A model generated the notes under the pieces. The model searched no databases. It was not told where the DNA came from and saw nothing but the letters and a program-made list of their open reading frames with translations. 64,000 bases of DNA. Origin: an uncultured Pelagibacteraceae bacterium. Lineage in GTDB: Bacteria; Pseudomonadota; Alphaproteobacteria; Pelagibacterales; Pelagibacteraceae. Positions 33,918-44,148 of this stretch are shown in pieces; position 1 is the stretch's first letter; each line of letters begins with the position of its first letter. The position numbers and the translations under genes are program-made. The stretch spans positions 58,582 to 122,581 of the forward strand of contig CACLSF010000001.1 of the NCBI GenBank assembly GCA_902609535.1. Reading direction: 5' to 3'.

Positions 33918-36794
33918 ATGCTTAAAAAGATAGTTATTAAGGGTGCAAAAGAGCACAATTTAAAGAATATAACGCTAGAGATTCCAAAAGAAAAATTTGT
34001 TGTCATCACTGGCCTATCAGGATCCGGAAAATCATCATTAGCTTTTGATACTGTATATGCAGAAGGACAGAGGCGTTATGTTGAAAGTTTGTCTGCTTAT
34101 GCAAGACAATTTTTAGATAAAATGAAAAAGCCTAATGTAGATTTAATTGAAGGATTAAGTCCAGCAATCTCAATTGAACAAAAAAATACATCCAAAAATC
34201 CAAGATCTACAGTTGCAACTGTTACTGAAATTTATGATTACATGAGGGTTCTTTATGCAAGAGCCGGTATTCCCTACTCTCCATTTACTGGACTACCAAT
34301 TACTTCACAAACTATAAGTCAAATTGTAGATAAAATTAAAACACTACCAAAAAAATCAACAATTTTTTTATATGCACCGGTAGTTAGAGGAAGAAAAGGA
34401 GAGTATAGGAAAGATATTCTTGGCTACAAAAAAAGAGGATTTAGAAAAATTAAAGTTGATAATAAACTTTATGATATTGATGATGTTCCAGAATTAAATA
34501 AAAAATTTAAACATGATATTGCAGTTCTTGTTGATAGAATAGTTTTAAACGCTTCATTAGGAAACAGATTAGCTGAAGGTGTTGAAACAGCAGTAAATTT
34601 AGCTAATGGATTAATGTTTGTAGAATATGAAGATGAAACACTTCCAAAAAAGTTTAGAAAAACTGAAAATTTAATATTTTCAACTAAGTTTGCTTGCCCC
34701 GAAAGTGGTTTTACAATTGAAGAAATAGAACCAAGACTTTTTTCTTTTAATAGTCCTTATGGTGCGTGCGAAGAATGTGAGGGTATTGGTGTTAAATTAA
34801 ATGTAGATCCTAAATTAGTTGTGCCAGATGAAAAGAAAACTATTGCAGATGGAGCTATTGAACCTTGGTCAAAATCATCATCTTTATATTATGCACAAAC
34901 TTTAGCTTCTATAGCAAAACATTACGGTTTTTCATTGAATGATAGATGGTCAAGGCTTTCAAAAAAAATTAAAGATGTAATTTTATTTGGATCTGATGAA
35001 GAAGAAATCAAATTTTCTTATGACGATGGATATGAAAAATATTCACATAAAAAAACATTTGAAGGAGTAGTAAATAATTTAGAAAGAAGATTTTTAGAAA
35101 CAGATAGTGATTGGAAGAGAGAAGAAATATCTCAATATCAATCTGATACAAAGTGTGAAAGATGTAATGGGCACAGATTAAAAGATGAAGCTCTATGTGT
35201 TAAAATTAATGATCACAATATAAGTGAAGTAACTGAAAAATCTATATTTGACGCAAAGGAATGGTTTAAATCACTTGAGACAAAATTAGATAAACGTCAA
35301 CTAAAAATTGCACAGCATATTTTAAAAGAAATTAATGAGAGATTAAATTTTCTGCTAAATGTTGGTCTTGACTACCTAACTTTATCAAGAGAGTCTGGTA
35401 CTTTATCGGGTGGTGAAGCACAAAGAATAAGGCTAGCCTCGCAGATAGGTTCAGGACTAACTGGAGTATTGTATGTACTTGATGAACCATCTATTGGTTT
35501 GCATCAAAAAGACAACGTCAAATTAATTAATGCATTAAAAAGACTAAGAGATTTAGGAAATACAGTCATAGTTGTAGAACATGATACTGAAACCATGGAA
35601 AATGCAGATCATATAATCGATCTTGGTCCAGAAGCTGGAAACAAAGGTGGTGAGGTAATCGCTCAAGGATCGTATAATGATATATTAAATAATAACAATA
35701 GTATTACAGGAAGATACTTATCAAACAAAAGCTTTATACCAATACCAAGAACTAGAAGATTAGCCAAAAATGGAAGATTTTTGGAAATTAATGGGGCAAG
35801 TGGAAATAATTTAAACAACGTAAATCTTAAAATTCCACTTGGAAGTTTTACATGTGTAACAGGTGTTTCAGGAAGTGGTAAATCAACATTAATACTTCAA
35901 ACTCTTTATAACGCTTTAAATCTTACCCTTAATAATAATAAATCGAGAAAAATTCCAAAACCATTTAGAGGATTTAAAGGTATTGAATTAGTAGATAAAA
36001 TTATTGATATAGATCAATCCCCTATTGGTAGAACTCCTAGATCTAATCCAGCGACTTATACTGGTGCGTTTGGTCCAATAAGAGACTGGTTTACTAACTT
36101 ACCAGAGTCTAAAAGTAGAGGTTATAAACCTGGAAGATTTTCTTTCAACGTCAAAGGTGGTAGATGCGAAGCTTGTGAAGGAGATGGGGTAATAACATAT
36201 GAAATGCATTTTTTACCTGATGTTTATATAACTTGTGATGAATGCAAAGGAACTAGATATAATAGGGAAACGCTAGAAATTAAATTTAAAGACAAGAGTA
36301 TTGCAGATGTTTTAAATATGACAGTGGATGAAGGGTGCGAATATTTTGAAAATATTTCTAATATAAAAACGAAATTGCTTACACTTAAGAAAGTTGGTTT
36401 AGGATATATAAAAATAGGTCAACAAGCCACCACTCTGTCTGGTGGTGAAGCTCAAAGAATAAAATTAGCAAAAGAATTATCTAAAAGATCAACTGGAAGA
36501 ACAATATATATATTGGACGAGCCAACAACGGGACTGCATCAACACGATATTAAAAAATTATTGGAGATTTTACATACTTTTGTTGCAACTGGAAATACAG
36601 TTGTTGTAATAGAACACAATTTAGATGTTATTAAAACAGCTGATTATATAGTCGATATGGGACCAGATGGTGGTGTAAAAGGTGGAAATATCATAGCTGA
36701 GGGTAAACCTGAGGAAATTATCAATGTTAAAGATAGTTATACAGGTAAGTTTTTAAAACCAATGTTGGACAATAAGTTCAAAAAAACTGCTTAA
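33918..36794 (+). CDS. uvrA: Excinuclease ABC subunit A
   Basis: UvrA finds bulky DNA lesions for nucleotide excision repair. The 958-residue protein has two ABC ATPase halves with P-loops [12 protein letters not shown] (near residue 35) and [12 protein letters not shown] (near 655), two LSGGEAQRI signatures, and zinc modules CEECEGIG and CEACEGDG...CDECKGTRY with intact cysteines. [14 protein letters not shown] and [14 protein letters not shown] are its Walker B segments. It faces ssb across a short AT-rich gap; I see no obvious LexA-type operator there. Confidence 0.97.
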   Translation: MLKKIVIKGAKEHNLKNITLEIPKEKFVVITGLSGSGKSSLAFDTVYAEGQRRYVESLSAYARQFLDKMKKPNVDLIEGLSPAISIEQKNTSKNPRSTVATVTEIYDYMRVLYARAGIPYSPFTGLPITSQTISQIVDKIKTLPKKSTIFLYAPVVRGRKGEYRKDILGYKKRGFRKIKVDNKLYDIDDVPELNKKFKHDIAVLVDRIVLNASLGNRLAEGVETAVNLANGLMFVEYEDETLPKKFRKTENLIFSTKFACPESGFTIEEIEPRLFSFNSPYGACEECEGIGVKLNVDPKLVVPDEKKTIADGAIEPWSKSSSLYYAQTLASIAKHYGFSLNDRWSRLSKKIKDVILFGSDEEEIKFSYDDGYEKYSHKKTFEGVVNNLERRFLETDSDWKREEISQYQSDTKCERCNGHRLKDEALCVKINDHNISEVTEKSIFDAKEWFKSLETKLDKRQLKIAQHILKEINERLNFLLNVGLDYLTLSRESGTLSGGEAQRIRLASQIGSGLTGVLYVLDEPSIGLHQKDNVKLINALKRLRDLGNTVIVVEHDTETMENADHIIDLGPEAGNKGGEVIAQGSYNDILNNNNSITGRYLSNKSFIPIPRTRRLAKNGRFLEINGASGNNLNNVNLKIPLGSFTCVTGVSGSGKSTLILQTLYNALNLTLNNNKSRKIPKPFRGFKGIELVDKIIDIDQSPIGRTPRSNPATYTGAFGPIRDWFTNLPESKSRGYKPGRFSFNVKGGRCEACEGDGVITYEMHFLPDVYITCDECKGTRYNRETLEIKFKDKSIADVLNMTVDEGCEYFENISNIKTKLLTLKKVGLGYIKIGQQATTLSGGEAQRIKLAKELSKRSTGRTIYILDEPTTGLHQHDIKKLLEILHTFVATGNTVVVIEHNLDVIKTADYIVDMGPDGGVKGGNIIAEGKPEEIINVKDSYTGKFLKPMLDNKFKKTA

Positions 36795-36828
36795 ATTTTA
36801 GTTAAAAATGTTATAAAATTTAATTATT

Positions 36829-37431
36829 ATGATTTCGATTCTTCAATCATTATCTAAAACAGTTCATATCTCCTTAGCATTATCCATTTTACTATTTTTA
36901 GGTTTATACTTTGGAAATGGTGGTTTTGATATCGACGTTGTTTTTTGGAGTTGGTTATTTAGATATATACATGTCATTGTTGCAATTATGTGGATCGGTT
37001 TACTCTGGTATTTTAATTTCGTTCAAATACCAAACATGGTTAAAATACCTGATGAACAAAAACCAGCAATTGGAAAAGTTATAGCTCCAGCAGCTCTTTT
37101 TTGGTTTAGATGGGCAGCTTTAGTTACGGTAATATCAGGACTGATATTAGCTTATTTAAACGGTTATGTTCATCAAGCTATGACATTAGGAATTGGATCA
37201 GGCGGTGGTAAATCAACTGCCATAGGAATTGGTATGTGGTTAGGAATTGTTATGGCATTTAATGTTTGGTTTGTAATATGGCCAAATCAGAAGAAAGCAT
37301 TAGGTATTATTGAGGTTGAAGCTGATGTTAAGGCTAAATCTGCAAAAACTGCGATGCTATTTTCTAGAACAAATACACTTCTATCTTTGCCAATGCTTCT
37401 GACGATGGTAATAGCTCAAAACCTATATTAA
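36829..37431 (+). CDS. PuuD-like (urate oxidase N-terminal) membrane domain, stand-alone
   Basis: A 200-residue membrane protein with five or six helices. The block WLFRYIHVIVAIMWIGLLWYFNFVQIPNM matches the membrane domain of the urate hydroxylase PuuD family. Also conserved are PAALFWFRWAALVTVISGL and WLGIVMAFNVWFVIWPNQKKAL. Full-length PuuD carries a C-terminal cytochrome c domain with CxxCH; this protein stops before it. No purine catabolism genes lie near, so urate oxidation is unlikely to be its role. The conserved histidines could bind heme. It lies between uvrA and secF. Confidence 0.7.
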   Translation: MISILQSLSKTVHISLALSILLFLGLYFGNGGFDIDVVFWSWLFRYIHVIVAIMWIGLLWYFNFVQIPNMVKIPDEQKPAIGKVIAPAALFWFRWAALVTVISGLILAYLNGYVHQAMTLGIGSGGGKSTAIGIGMWLGIVMAFNVWFVIWPNQKKALGIIEVEADVKAKSAKTAMLFSRTNTLLSLPMLLTMVIAQNLY

Positions 37432-38321
37432 TCTTTTTCTTCTTTAACTATTGTTCTTTGGCTGACATTCAGTGCAACTAAAATAGGATTTGCTATATAT
37501 ATTGAAGAGTAGGTTCCAAAAATAACTCCTAATATCATTGCTAAAGAAAAGCCTTTTAATATTTCACCACCAAATAAATATATTGAAAAAAGAGCTAACA
37601 ATGTAGTTACAGATGTAATTATTGTTCTAGATAAAGTCTCATTAATTGAAATATTAGTTAAGTCAAAAATCTTAACATCAGAATACTTTCTTAAATTTTC
37701 TCTAACCCTATCGAATATAACAACAGTATCGTTCATTGAATAACCAACAATAGTTAAAACAGCAGCTACAATAGAAAGGTTTATCTCAAGTGAAAAAATA
37801 GAAAATATACCTAATGTAATTATAACATCGTGAAATATAGCCAAAATAGCTCCTAAACTAAACTGCCATTCAAATCTTATCCAAATATACAATAGCATCG
37901 CTGCAAGCGACAAACTTATAGCTATAATTCCAGATTTTAAGAGTTCTGAGCTTACTTTAGGACCAACATTTTCTACTCTTCTAAAATCTACATCACCAAT
38001 AGAGCTAGATAATTTATTTTGAATATTTTTGATAAATTCAGGATCATTTGAATTTTGCTTTTCGAACTTAACAATAAAGTCTGTTTCATTACCAAATTTT
38101 TTGACAGATACATCCCCTAAATTCATTTGATTAAAGCTATCTCTAATAAGACTAATATTATTAGTTTTATCAGTAGTTCTTAATTCAATTAAAGTACCAC
38201 CTTTGAAATCAACACCATAATTTAAACCTTTAAAAAATAAAAATACTAATGAAATCACTATTAGGATAAGTGATAATATATTAAATTTTCTATAGAACTT
38301 ATTAAAAGAAATATTACTCAT
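37428..38321 (-). CDS. secF: Protein translocase subunit SecF
   Basis: SecF works with SecD to draw exported proteins across the inner membrane using proton or sodium flow. The 297-residue protein has FKGLNYGVDFKGGTLIELRT, the periplasmic P4 region, and the RND-type membrane block VGYSMNDTVVIFDRVRENLRKY with SINETLSRTIITSVTTLLALFSIYLFGG. Six helices are evident. Its stop overlaps the PuuD-like gene by four bases in convergent orientation, and its start directly follows the secD stop. Confidence 0.96.
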   Translation of the reverse strand: MSNISFNKFYRKFNILSLILIVISLVFLFFKGLNYGVDFKGGTLIELRTTDKTNNISLIRDSFNQMNLGDVSVKKFGNETDFIVKFEKQNSNDPEFIKNIQNKLSSSIGDVDFRRVENVGPKVSSELLKSGIIAISLSLAAMLLYIWIRFEWQFSLGAILAIFHDVIITLGIFSIFSLEINLSIVAAVLTIVGYSMNDTVVIFDRVRENLRKYSDVKIFDLTNISINETLSRTIITSVTTLLALFSIYLFGGEILKGFSLAMILGVIFGTYSSIYIANPILVALNVSQRTIVKEEKD

Positions 38322-39875
38322 TTAAAGTAACTGCTCCTTATCTTTATTTTTGACTACATACAAAGAAGTTAATAATCTTGCTATAAAATATACTGAAAAC
38401 AAAGTAGTTAAAATTCCAACACCTAAAGTTACAGAAAAACCTTTTACAGGTCCTGACCCCATAAAAAACAAAATGAATGCTGCAATTAGAGTTGTAATGT
38501 TTGCATCTAAAATAGTTGTTCTTGATTTTGTATATCCAGCATCAAAAGCTATTATTGGATTTTTTTCATTTTTAGTCTCTTCTTTTATACGTTCAAAAAT
38601 CAAAACATTTGCATCAACAGCCATACCAACTGTTAAAATTATACCTGCAATTCCAGGTAAGGTTAATGTTGCTTCAAACAAAGTAAGAATACCAATTAGC
38701 AAAAAGAGATTTGATACAAGAGCTAAATTAGCAATTAATCCAAATGCTCTATACTTATAAATCATAAATAAAATCACTAGCAAGAAACCTATAAATAAAG
38801 ATAAAATACCAGCGTCTATTGAGTCTTGACCTAAGTCCGGTCCAACTGTTCTTTCTTCGATTATATTTAAAGGTGCAGGCAAAGCTCCAGATCTAAGTAG
38901 CAATGCAAGATCTGTTGCGGATTGAAAAGTAAAGTCACCTGAGATTTGTCCAGATCCACCAATTATGGGCTCTCTCACTGAAGGAGCACTAATTATTTTA
39001 CCATCTAAAACTATTGCCAATTGTTTGCCAACCCCTGTACTAGTTGCTTTACCAAATTTTTTGGCACCTACTCTATCTAAACTAAACGAAACTACTGTTT
39101 CATTTGTTTGAGAATTCATGGTTGGCTTTGCATCGACTAGATTATCACCACTTAAAATTATTCTTTTACTTACAATTGCATCTCTAGAACCATCCTCAAA
39201 AGATAATTTTTCAGTTCCAAAAGACTCTTCATTATTTTGAGAAATAAATTGAAATGTGAGGTTTGCAGTTTTTCCAAGTAAAGATTTAATTCTATTTGGA
39301 TCATCTAAACCAGGTAATTCAACTAAAATTCTATCATTTCCTCTTTTTAGAATATTAGGTTCATTTGTTCCAACTTCATCAACTCTTCTTCTTACAATTT
39401 CAATTGCCTGATCTAATGAAGAATTTTTTAATAAGACTAAACCATATCTAGAATAATTTAATGAGAAAAGATTTCCATCTTCTAAAACATCAAATTCATG
39501 AGATTTATATGTTGGATAATAAGTATTAACATCACTTTCTTTATCATTTAAAATATTTATAACATTTTCAATTTCGTTATCTGTTGTTTCAAATGAAATT
39601 GTATCACCTTTGAGTGAAAAATTTTTAAGAGTAATTTGCTTTTCTTTAAAATATCTTTTTAATTCAATTATTTTTGCCTGTAGTTTTTGCGTAATTACTG
39701 GCCGATTATCTATTTCAAGAAGTAAGTAAGATCCACCTTGTAAATCTAAACCTAAATTAATATTTTTTGAAAAAAATTTATCATCAAACTTAACAAAATT
39801 TGAAAAAGCAAAATATGAAAAAATAACTGTAAAAACAATTACTGAAATTATTCGTAATTTTGAAAAGTATAACAC
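38322..39875 (-). CDS. secD: Protein translocase subunit SecD
   Basis: A 517-residue partner of SecF. The first helix is followed by INLGLDLQGGSYLLLEID, the D1 signature. The large periplasmic domain contains VDEVGTNEPNILKRGNDRILVELPGLDDPNRIK. The membrane half has GAGGSGQ-type GGSGQISGDF, RSGALPAPLNIIEERTVGPDLG, and TVGMAVDANVLIFERIKEE, with the functional Asp. GTG at 39875 is the start, as no ATG is near. It follows yajC by 12 bases. Confidence 0.96.
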   Translation of the reverse strand: MLYFSKLRIISVIVFTVIFSYFAFSNFVKFDDKFFSKNINLGLDLQGGSYLLLEIDNRPVITQKLQAKIIELKRYFKEKQITLKNFSLKGDTISFETTDNEIENVINILNDKESDVNTYYPTYKSHEFDVLEDGNLFSLNYSRYGLVLLKNSSLDQAIEIVRRRVDEVGTNEPNILKRGNDRILVELPGLDDPNRIKSLLGKTANLTFQFISQNNEESFGTEKLSFEDGSRDAIVSKRIILSGDNLVDAKPTMNSQTNETVVSFSLDRVGAKKFGKATSTGVGKQLAIVLDGKIISAPSVREPIIGGSGQISGDFTFQSATDLALLLRSGALPAPLNIIEERTVGPDLGQDSIDAGILSLFIGFLLVILFMIYKYRAFGLIANLALVSNLFLLIGILTLFEATLTLPGIAGIILTVGMAVDANVLIFERIKEETKNEKNPIIAFDAGYTKSRTTILDANITTLIAAFILFFMGSGPVKGFSVTLGVGILTTLFSVYFIARLLTSLYVVKNKDKEQLL

Positions 39876-39887
39876 TTTTTTGTTATG

Positions 39888-40172
39888 TTATTTTTTTGGT
39901 TCTGTAGAGCTTACTAAACCTTGAATTCCTGTTGCTCTGACAACTTCAACATTTACATTATCAGAAATTTGAACCTCAACTTTTTCGTTATCAATTATTC
40001 TTTCAACAGTACCAACTATACCACCAGAAGTAATTACTTTGTCCCCTCTTTTAAGTGCTTCAACCATAGCTTTATGATCTTTTACTTTTTTCTGTTGAGG
40101 TCTAATAAGAAAAAAATAGAAAATAACAAAAATTAAAATTAAAGGTATAAATTGTCCAATTCCAGCATCCAT
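39888..40172 (-). CDS. yajC: Preprotein translocase subunit YajC
   Basis: A 94-residue single-pass membrane protein: helix FIPLILIFVIFYFFLIRPQQKKVKDHK, then the soluble domain LKRGDKVITSGGIVGTVERI. YajC associates with SecDF. It heads the yajC-secD-secF run. In related genomes surE and pcm often stand between serS and yajC; here 55 bases separate the two. Confidence 0.95.
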   Translation of the reverse strand: MDAGIGQFIPLILIFVIFYFFLIRPQQKKVKDHKAMVEALKRGDKVITSGGIVGTVERIIDNEKVEVQISDNVNVEVVRATGIQGLVSSTEPKK

Positions 40173-40227
40173 AACGTATCCTATTAAGTTAAGGCTATTT
40201 ATCCTATCTATTATTCAAACTCAACTC

Positions 40228-41487
40228 TTAATTGATAGAAATTTTATCTATATTTGGCATATATGGCTTCAGAACATCTGGTATCAAAATAGATCCATCC
40301 TCTGTTTGATAGTTTTCCATAATAGCAATCATAGTTCTCCCAACAGCCAATCCACTACCATTAAGAGTGCCAACAAATTCTTTTGTGCTATCTTGTGCTT
40401 TATATCTAGCTTTCATTCTTCTTGCTTGGAATGTGCCACAAGATGAGCAACTAGATATCTCTCTATATTTATTTTCAGATGGGAGCCAAACTTCAATGTC
40501 ATAGGTTTTTTCTGCACTAAAACCCATGTCACCAGTACATAAAACAATTTTTCTATAAGGAAGTTTTAACGCGTCCAATATCATTGAAGCAGAATTAGAC
40601 ATTCTTTCTAATTCTTCTGAACACTTATCGTTTTCAACAATACTTACTAATTCCACCTTATAAAATTGATGCTGCCTGATCATACCTTTAGTATCTTTAC
40701 CGTAACTACCCGCTTCTTTTCTAAAACATGGCGTTGATGCGACTACTCTAATTGGTAATTTATTCTTTTCTAAAATTTGATTTTTTACAATATTTGTCAA
40801 AATTACTTCAGCAGTTGGTATTAAGAACTTTCTTCCTTCACCCTCATCTAGCTTAATTTCAAATTGATCATTTTCAAATTTTGGCAATTGTCCAGTGCCA
40901 AACATTGTTTCAGCGGTAGCAATTAATGGAGGAGATATTTCAGTATAACCATTTTTTTGAGTATGCGTATCGATCATAAAATTTGATAAAGCTCTTTCTA
41001 ATTGTGCTAATTCTTTTTTAACAAATACAAATCTTGAGCCAGTTGTTTTTGTGGCTAAGTCAAAATCAAGCATATTTAATTTATCCCCTAGCTCATAGTG
41101 AGTTTTAGGCTTAAAATTAAAATCTTTTATTTCCCCTTTTTTTTCTATTTCTTTATTTGAATTTTCATTTTTTCCAACTGGGACATCGCTCAATGGTATA
41201 TTGGGGATAGAAGATAAAATATCAGTAATCTGGGTCTGTAATTTTATTTGATTCTTATTAATTTCTTCAATTTTTAAAGAAAGTTCTTTTGATTTTTCAA
41301 ATAAACTTTGGTCTTTCGATTTTGAAATAGACTTTTTTTCCATTTCAAATTTTTCTTTTTCTTGAATAAGCTTTCTATTTTCCCAATCTAAACTTATTAT
41401 ATTATCAAGACTTATATCAATATTTCGATTTTTAAGTTTTTCCTTAAAGTTTTCGAAGTCATTTCTGATATCTTTAATATTGTGCAT
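40228..41487 (-). CDS. serS: Seryl-tRNA synthetase
   Basis: A class II synthetase of 419 residues. The N-terminal coiled-coil arm (about 25-105, Lys/Glu-rich) contacts the long variable arm of tRNA-Ser. The catalytic core shows LPIRVVASTPCFRKEAGSYGKDTKGMIRQHQFYKVELV (motif 2) and NGSGLAVGRTMIAIMENYQ (motif 3). I choose the ATG at 41487 (MHNIKDIRNDFE) over an upstream codon, since family members start here. It overlaps the end of tatC by 14 bases. Confidence 0.96.
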   Translation of the reverse strand: MHNIKDIRNDFENFKEKLKNRNIDISLDNIISLDWENRKLIQEKEKFEMEKKSISKSKDQSLFEKSKELSLKIEEINKNQIKLQTQITDILSSIPNIPLSDVPVGKNENSNKEIEKKGEIKDFNFKPKTHYELGDKLNMLDFDLATKTTGSRFVFVKKELAQLERALSNFMIDTHTQKNGYTEISPPLIATAETMFGTGQLPKFENDQFEIKLDEGEGRKFLIPTAEVILTNIVKNQILEKNKLPIRVVASTPCFRKEAGSYGKDTKGMIRQHQFYKVELVSIVENDKCSEELERMSNSASMILDALKLPYRKIVLCTGDMGFSAEKTYDIEVWLPSENKYREISSCSSCGTFQARRMKARYKAQDSTKEFVGTLNGSGLAVGRTMIAIMENYQTEDGSILIPDVLKPYMPNIDKISIN

Positions 41488-42244
41488 TTTTTTCTGCTGC
41501 TTTCTTTTCAATTATTCCTACTGATATTATTGATAATTCATATAAAATTAATAAAGGTATGCCTAAACCAATTTGTGTGATTGGATCTGGTGGCGTTAAT
41601 ACAGCTGCTGCTGCGAATATTATTACAACAACATATTTTCTTCTTTCTTTTAAAAATGTTGAATTCACAACTCCAATTCTAGCTAATAAACTTAATACTA
41701 CTGGTAATTGAAAACTTAAACCAAATGCAAAAATAAGCTTCATTACCAATGATAAATACTCATTTACTTTAGCTTCTAATTGAATTGGTAAATTGGTAGC
41801 TGCACCTAAGCTCTCGAAGGATAAAAAAAACTTTATAGCTAATGGCATTATTAAATAATAAACCAACATTCCACCAAGTAAGAATAGTATTGGTGTTACC
41901 ACTAAGTAAGGCATTATTGCTTTCTTTTCATGATTATAAAGTCCTGGTGCTATAAATTTCCAAATTTGGATTAGTATAAAGGGGCTTGTGATAAAAAAAG
42001 CAGCAAAAAAAGAAACCTTCAAGTATGTTAAAAATGTTTCTTGAAGAGCGGTAAATATTAACCTTCTATTTGTGTCGTCATCTTTTACAGCATTTGCATA
42101 TGGTTCAACTAAAAATCCATAAATATACTCAGAAAAATAATAACAAATTACAAATAAAATGGCCAAAAATATAAATGAATTTATTAATCTTTTTCTAAGT
42201 TCAGTTAAATGACTTATGAAACTTCCTTCTTTTTCTTTACTCAT
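41474..42244 (-). CDS. tatC: Twin-arginine translocase subunit TatC
   Basis: TatC binds twin-arginine signal peptides and organises the Tat pore. The 256-residue, six-helix protein begins with the signature SFISHLTELRKRLINSFI, continues with ITSPFILIQIWKFIAPGLYNHEKK, and has the loop FGLSFQLPVVLSLLARIG. It overlaps tatB by eight bases. The complete tatABC set shows that folded cofactor proteins are exported. Confidence 0.96.
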   Translation of the reverse strand: MSKEKEGSFISHLTELRKRLINSFIFLAILFVICYYFSEYIYGFLVEPYANAVKDDDTNRRLIFTALQETFLTYLKVSFFAAFFITSPFILIQIWKFIAPGLYNHEKKAIMPYLVVTPILFLLGGMLVYYLIMPLAIKFFLSFESLGAATNLPIQLEAKVNEYLSLVMKLIFAFGLSFQLPVVLSLLARIGVVNSTFLKERRKYVVVIIFAAAAVLTPPDPITQIGLGIPLLILYELSIISVGIIEKKAAEKNAQY

Positions 42245-42470
42245 CTTTTTTTTTCTCTTGGTTTTCTGATTTAGGTTTTTCGTCTATATCAGTATTTAAA
42301 GTTTCATTTGTTAAATCACTGACTTGCCCTTGAACATCACGAACATATCTCTTGGCTGAACCAATCCATGAACCAATTTTTTTTAACATATAAGGAAAAT
42401 CCTTAGGACCTACTACGATAATTGCTATTGAGACTATGATTAATATTTCTAGCCAGCCAATTGACGGCAT
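42237..42470 (-). CDS. tatB: Twin-arginine translocase subunit TatB
   Basis: A 77-residue single-helix protein: IGWLEILIIVSIAIIVVGPKDFPYMLKKIGSWIG with the conserved Gly-Pro hinge and amphipathic helix, then an acidic/charged tail. The PSIGWLEL-type start separates it from TatA. It lies between tatA (3-base gap) and tatC (8-base overlap). The tail is shorter than in E. coli TatB. Confidence 0.92.
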   Translation of the reverse strand: MPSIGWLEILIIVSIAIIVVGPKDFPYMLKKIGSWIGSAKRYVRDVQGQVSDLTNETLNTDIDEKPKSENQEKKKDE

Positions 42471-42473
42471 TTG

Positions 42474-42671
42474 TTATTCTTTTTTATTTGAGTCTTGATT
42501 TTCTGAAATGTTTTTAGTTTGGTCATCATCATTAACATCTGTAGCCATTCCTTTTTTAAAACTTTTAATTCCTTTAGCCACATCACCCATTAGACTAGAG
42601 ATTTTTCCTCTACCAAAAAGTAAAACTACTAAAATTACTACAATTGCTATTTGCCAAAATCCTATACTCAT
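42474..42671 (-). CDS. tatA: Twin-arginine translocase subunit TatA
   Basis: A 65-residue pore subunit: membrane helix [22 protein letters not shown] with the FGRGKI hinge, then the amphipathic helix [18 protein letters not shown] and a polar tail. It heads tatABC and is 42 bases downstream of scpB. Confidence 0.94.
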   Translation of the reverse strand: MSIGFWQIAIVVILVVLLFGRGKISSLMGDVAKGIKSFKKGMATDVNDDDQTKNISENQDSNKKE

Positions 42672-42713
42672 GTTTATTTATAACCTTATTCTTGATTTAT
42701 TAAAAGTGATTTT

Positions 42714-43403
42714 TTAGGTTTCATCAGATTTGAGGGTACTACTTAACATTTCATCAATATCAGAATAAATATTTTCCTTTTTATCGACTTGTTTTTCTTT
42801 AAAAAATTTACCTGTTCCAAATATTGAAGAGTCTACGCTTGATGTATCAATTAAGCCCGCTGTACCTAATTCATTCACGGTTGGTAAATCAGATAATTTT
42901 TGCAAATTAAAATGACTTAAAAATTCATCTGTAGTTCCATATTGTATTGGTTTTCCAGGAATATTTTTTCTACCTTCATGTTTAACCCAGTTTAACTCCA
43001 TCAAAATTTCTAAAGTATTAGTTCCAAAAGCTACACCTCTTATCTCTTCAATTTCAGACCTTGTAACAGGTTGGTGATAAACAATAATAGCAAGAGTTTC
43101 GATTGCAGCTCTCGATAATTTTTTTTCAACAGTTTTTTGATCTGACATTAAAGAAGATAAATTAACTGCAGTTCTGAATGACCATTTATTAGATATGCAA
43201 ATCAAATTAATACCTCTATTTGAGTAGAAATCTCTTAGTTTTTCTAGTGATTGCTGAATATCTGTTTGTTTAGATAATTTAGATTCTATTGTTTCAACTG
43301 AAAGAGGTTCGGCAGCAGCAAATACAATAGCCTCAATCTCTCTTTCTACATCGGTGAGTTTAGTTGGAAAACTTACAATATTATTTTTTTTAATTTTGTT
43401 CAT
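42714..43403 (-). CDS. scpB: Segregation and condensation protein B
   Basis: A 229-residue partner of the SMC condensin complex. Winged-helix motifs are visible: VEREIEAIVFAAAEPLSVETIESKLS at the start, KLSRAAIETLAIIVYHQPVTRSEIEEIRGVAFGTNTLEILMELNWV, and the turn IQYGTTDEFLSHFNL. The last 50 residues are a low-complexity tail. It shares a base with scpA, the conserved nagZ-scpA-scpB-tatA order of alphaproteobacteria. Confidence 0.94.
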   Translation of the reverse strand: MNKIKKNNIVSFPTKLTDVEREIEAIVFAAAEPLSVETIESKLSKQTDIQQSLEKLRDFYSNRGINLICISNKWSFRTAVNLSSLMSDQKTVEKKLSRAAIETLAIIVYHQPVTRSEIEEIRGVAFGTNTLEILMELNWVKHEGRKNIPGKPIQYGTTDEFLSHFNLQKLSDLPTVNELGTAGLIDTSSVDSSIFGTGKFFKEKQVDKKENIYSDIDEMLSSTLKSDET

Positions 43404-44137
43404 TAATTTTCTTTAATATAGATATCATCAAATAATTCTTTTTGTTTTAAAGATATATTTCCTTCTTTTGCCAATTCTAAAGAGCCAGCAAAAATTCCAG
43501 CTTTACCTGTTTTTTTTAAATTAGGAGATTTATTAAATCCAGAAGGAACTAACTCAGACAAATTTTTCCAATCATTAAGCGTGCCAAAGAACTCCTTTAT
43601 TCTTTTAATAGCATCTTCAGTAGTAAAGACAGGAAGTTTGGGTATGTTCATAGTATGAAAATCTTTGGTCATGACTATGCCTGAATATGCTTTTAATAAT
43701 TCAAATAAAGTTAAAGAAACTTTTTTATCATAAATCGACTTTACACCACTTTTAGAGCCACGCATAAAAACATCTCTACCTAATCTTTTTCTATCTAACA
43801 TTTGAGAGGATAATAATCTAATTAGCTCTAATTTTTTTAATTGTAATTTAAGTTTCTCAGCAACTTCAAAAGCTTTAAACTCATCCTCATCAGTTTCAGG
43901 AAGTAATAATTTTGATTTTAAATAAGTAAGCCAAGTTGCCATTAACAAATATTCAGAGGCTATTTCTAAATTTAAATTTTCTTTTTCTGTTAGATATTGA
44001 TGAAATTGATCAGCAAGTTTTGTTATAGAAATTTTTTCTAAATCTACTTTTTGCGATTTAGCAAGATCTAGTAAAATCTCAAGAGAACCACTGAAATTAT
44101 TTAAGTTTACATTAAAGTCTAAAGAATCATCGGACAT
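43403..44137 (-). CDS. scpA: Segregation and condensation protein A
   Basis: ScpA is the kleisin that bridges SMC heads. The 244-residue protein begins FSGSLEILLDLAKSQKVDLEKISITKLADQFHQYL, the family signature (F.GPLDLLL.Li....idI..I.i..i..QY), followed by ASEYLLMATWLTYLKSKLLLP. The C-terminal winged helix is diverged. It lies 11 bases downstream of nagZ. Confidence 0.93.
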   Translation of the reverse strand: MSDDSLDFNVNLNNFSGSLEILLDLAKSQKVDLEKISITKLADQFHQYLTEKENLNLEIASEYLLMATWLTYLKSKLLLPETDEDEFKAFEVAEKLKLQLKKLELIRLLSSQMLDRKRLGRDVFMRGSKSGVKSIYDKKVSLTLFELLKAYSGIVMTKDFHTMNIPKLPVFTTEDAIKRIKEFFGTLNDWKNLSELVPSGFNKSPNLKKTGKAGIFAGSLELAKEGNISLKQKELFDDIYIKEN

Positions 44138-44148
44138 CGAAAATCACT

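Noticed and set aside
38350..38760. 136-residue open frame antisense to secD
   Set aside because: secD on the other strand is well conserved; the frame has no motif or ribosome-binding site.
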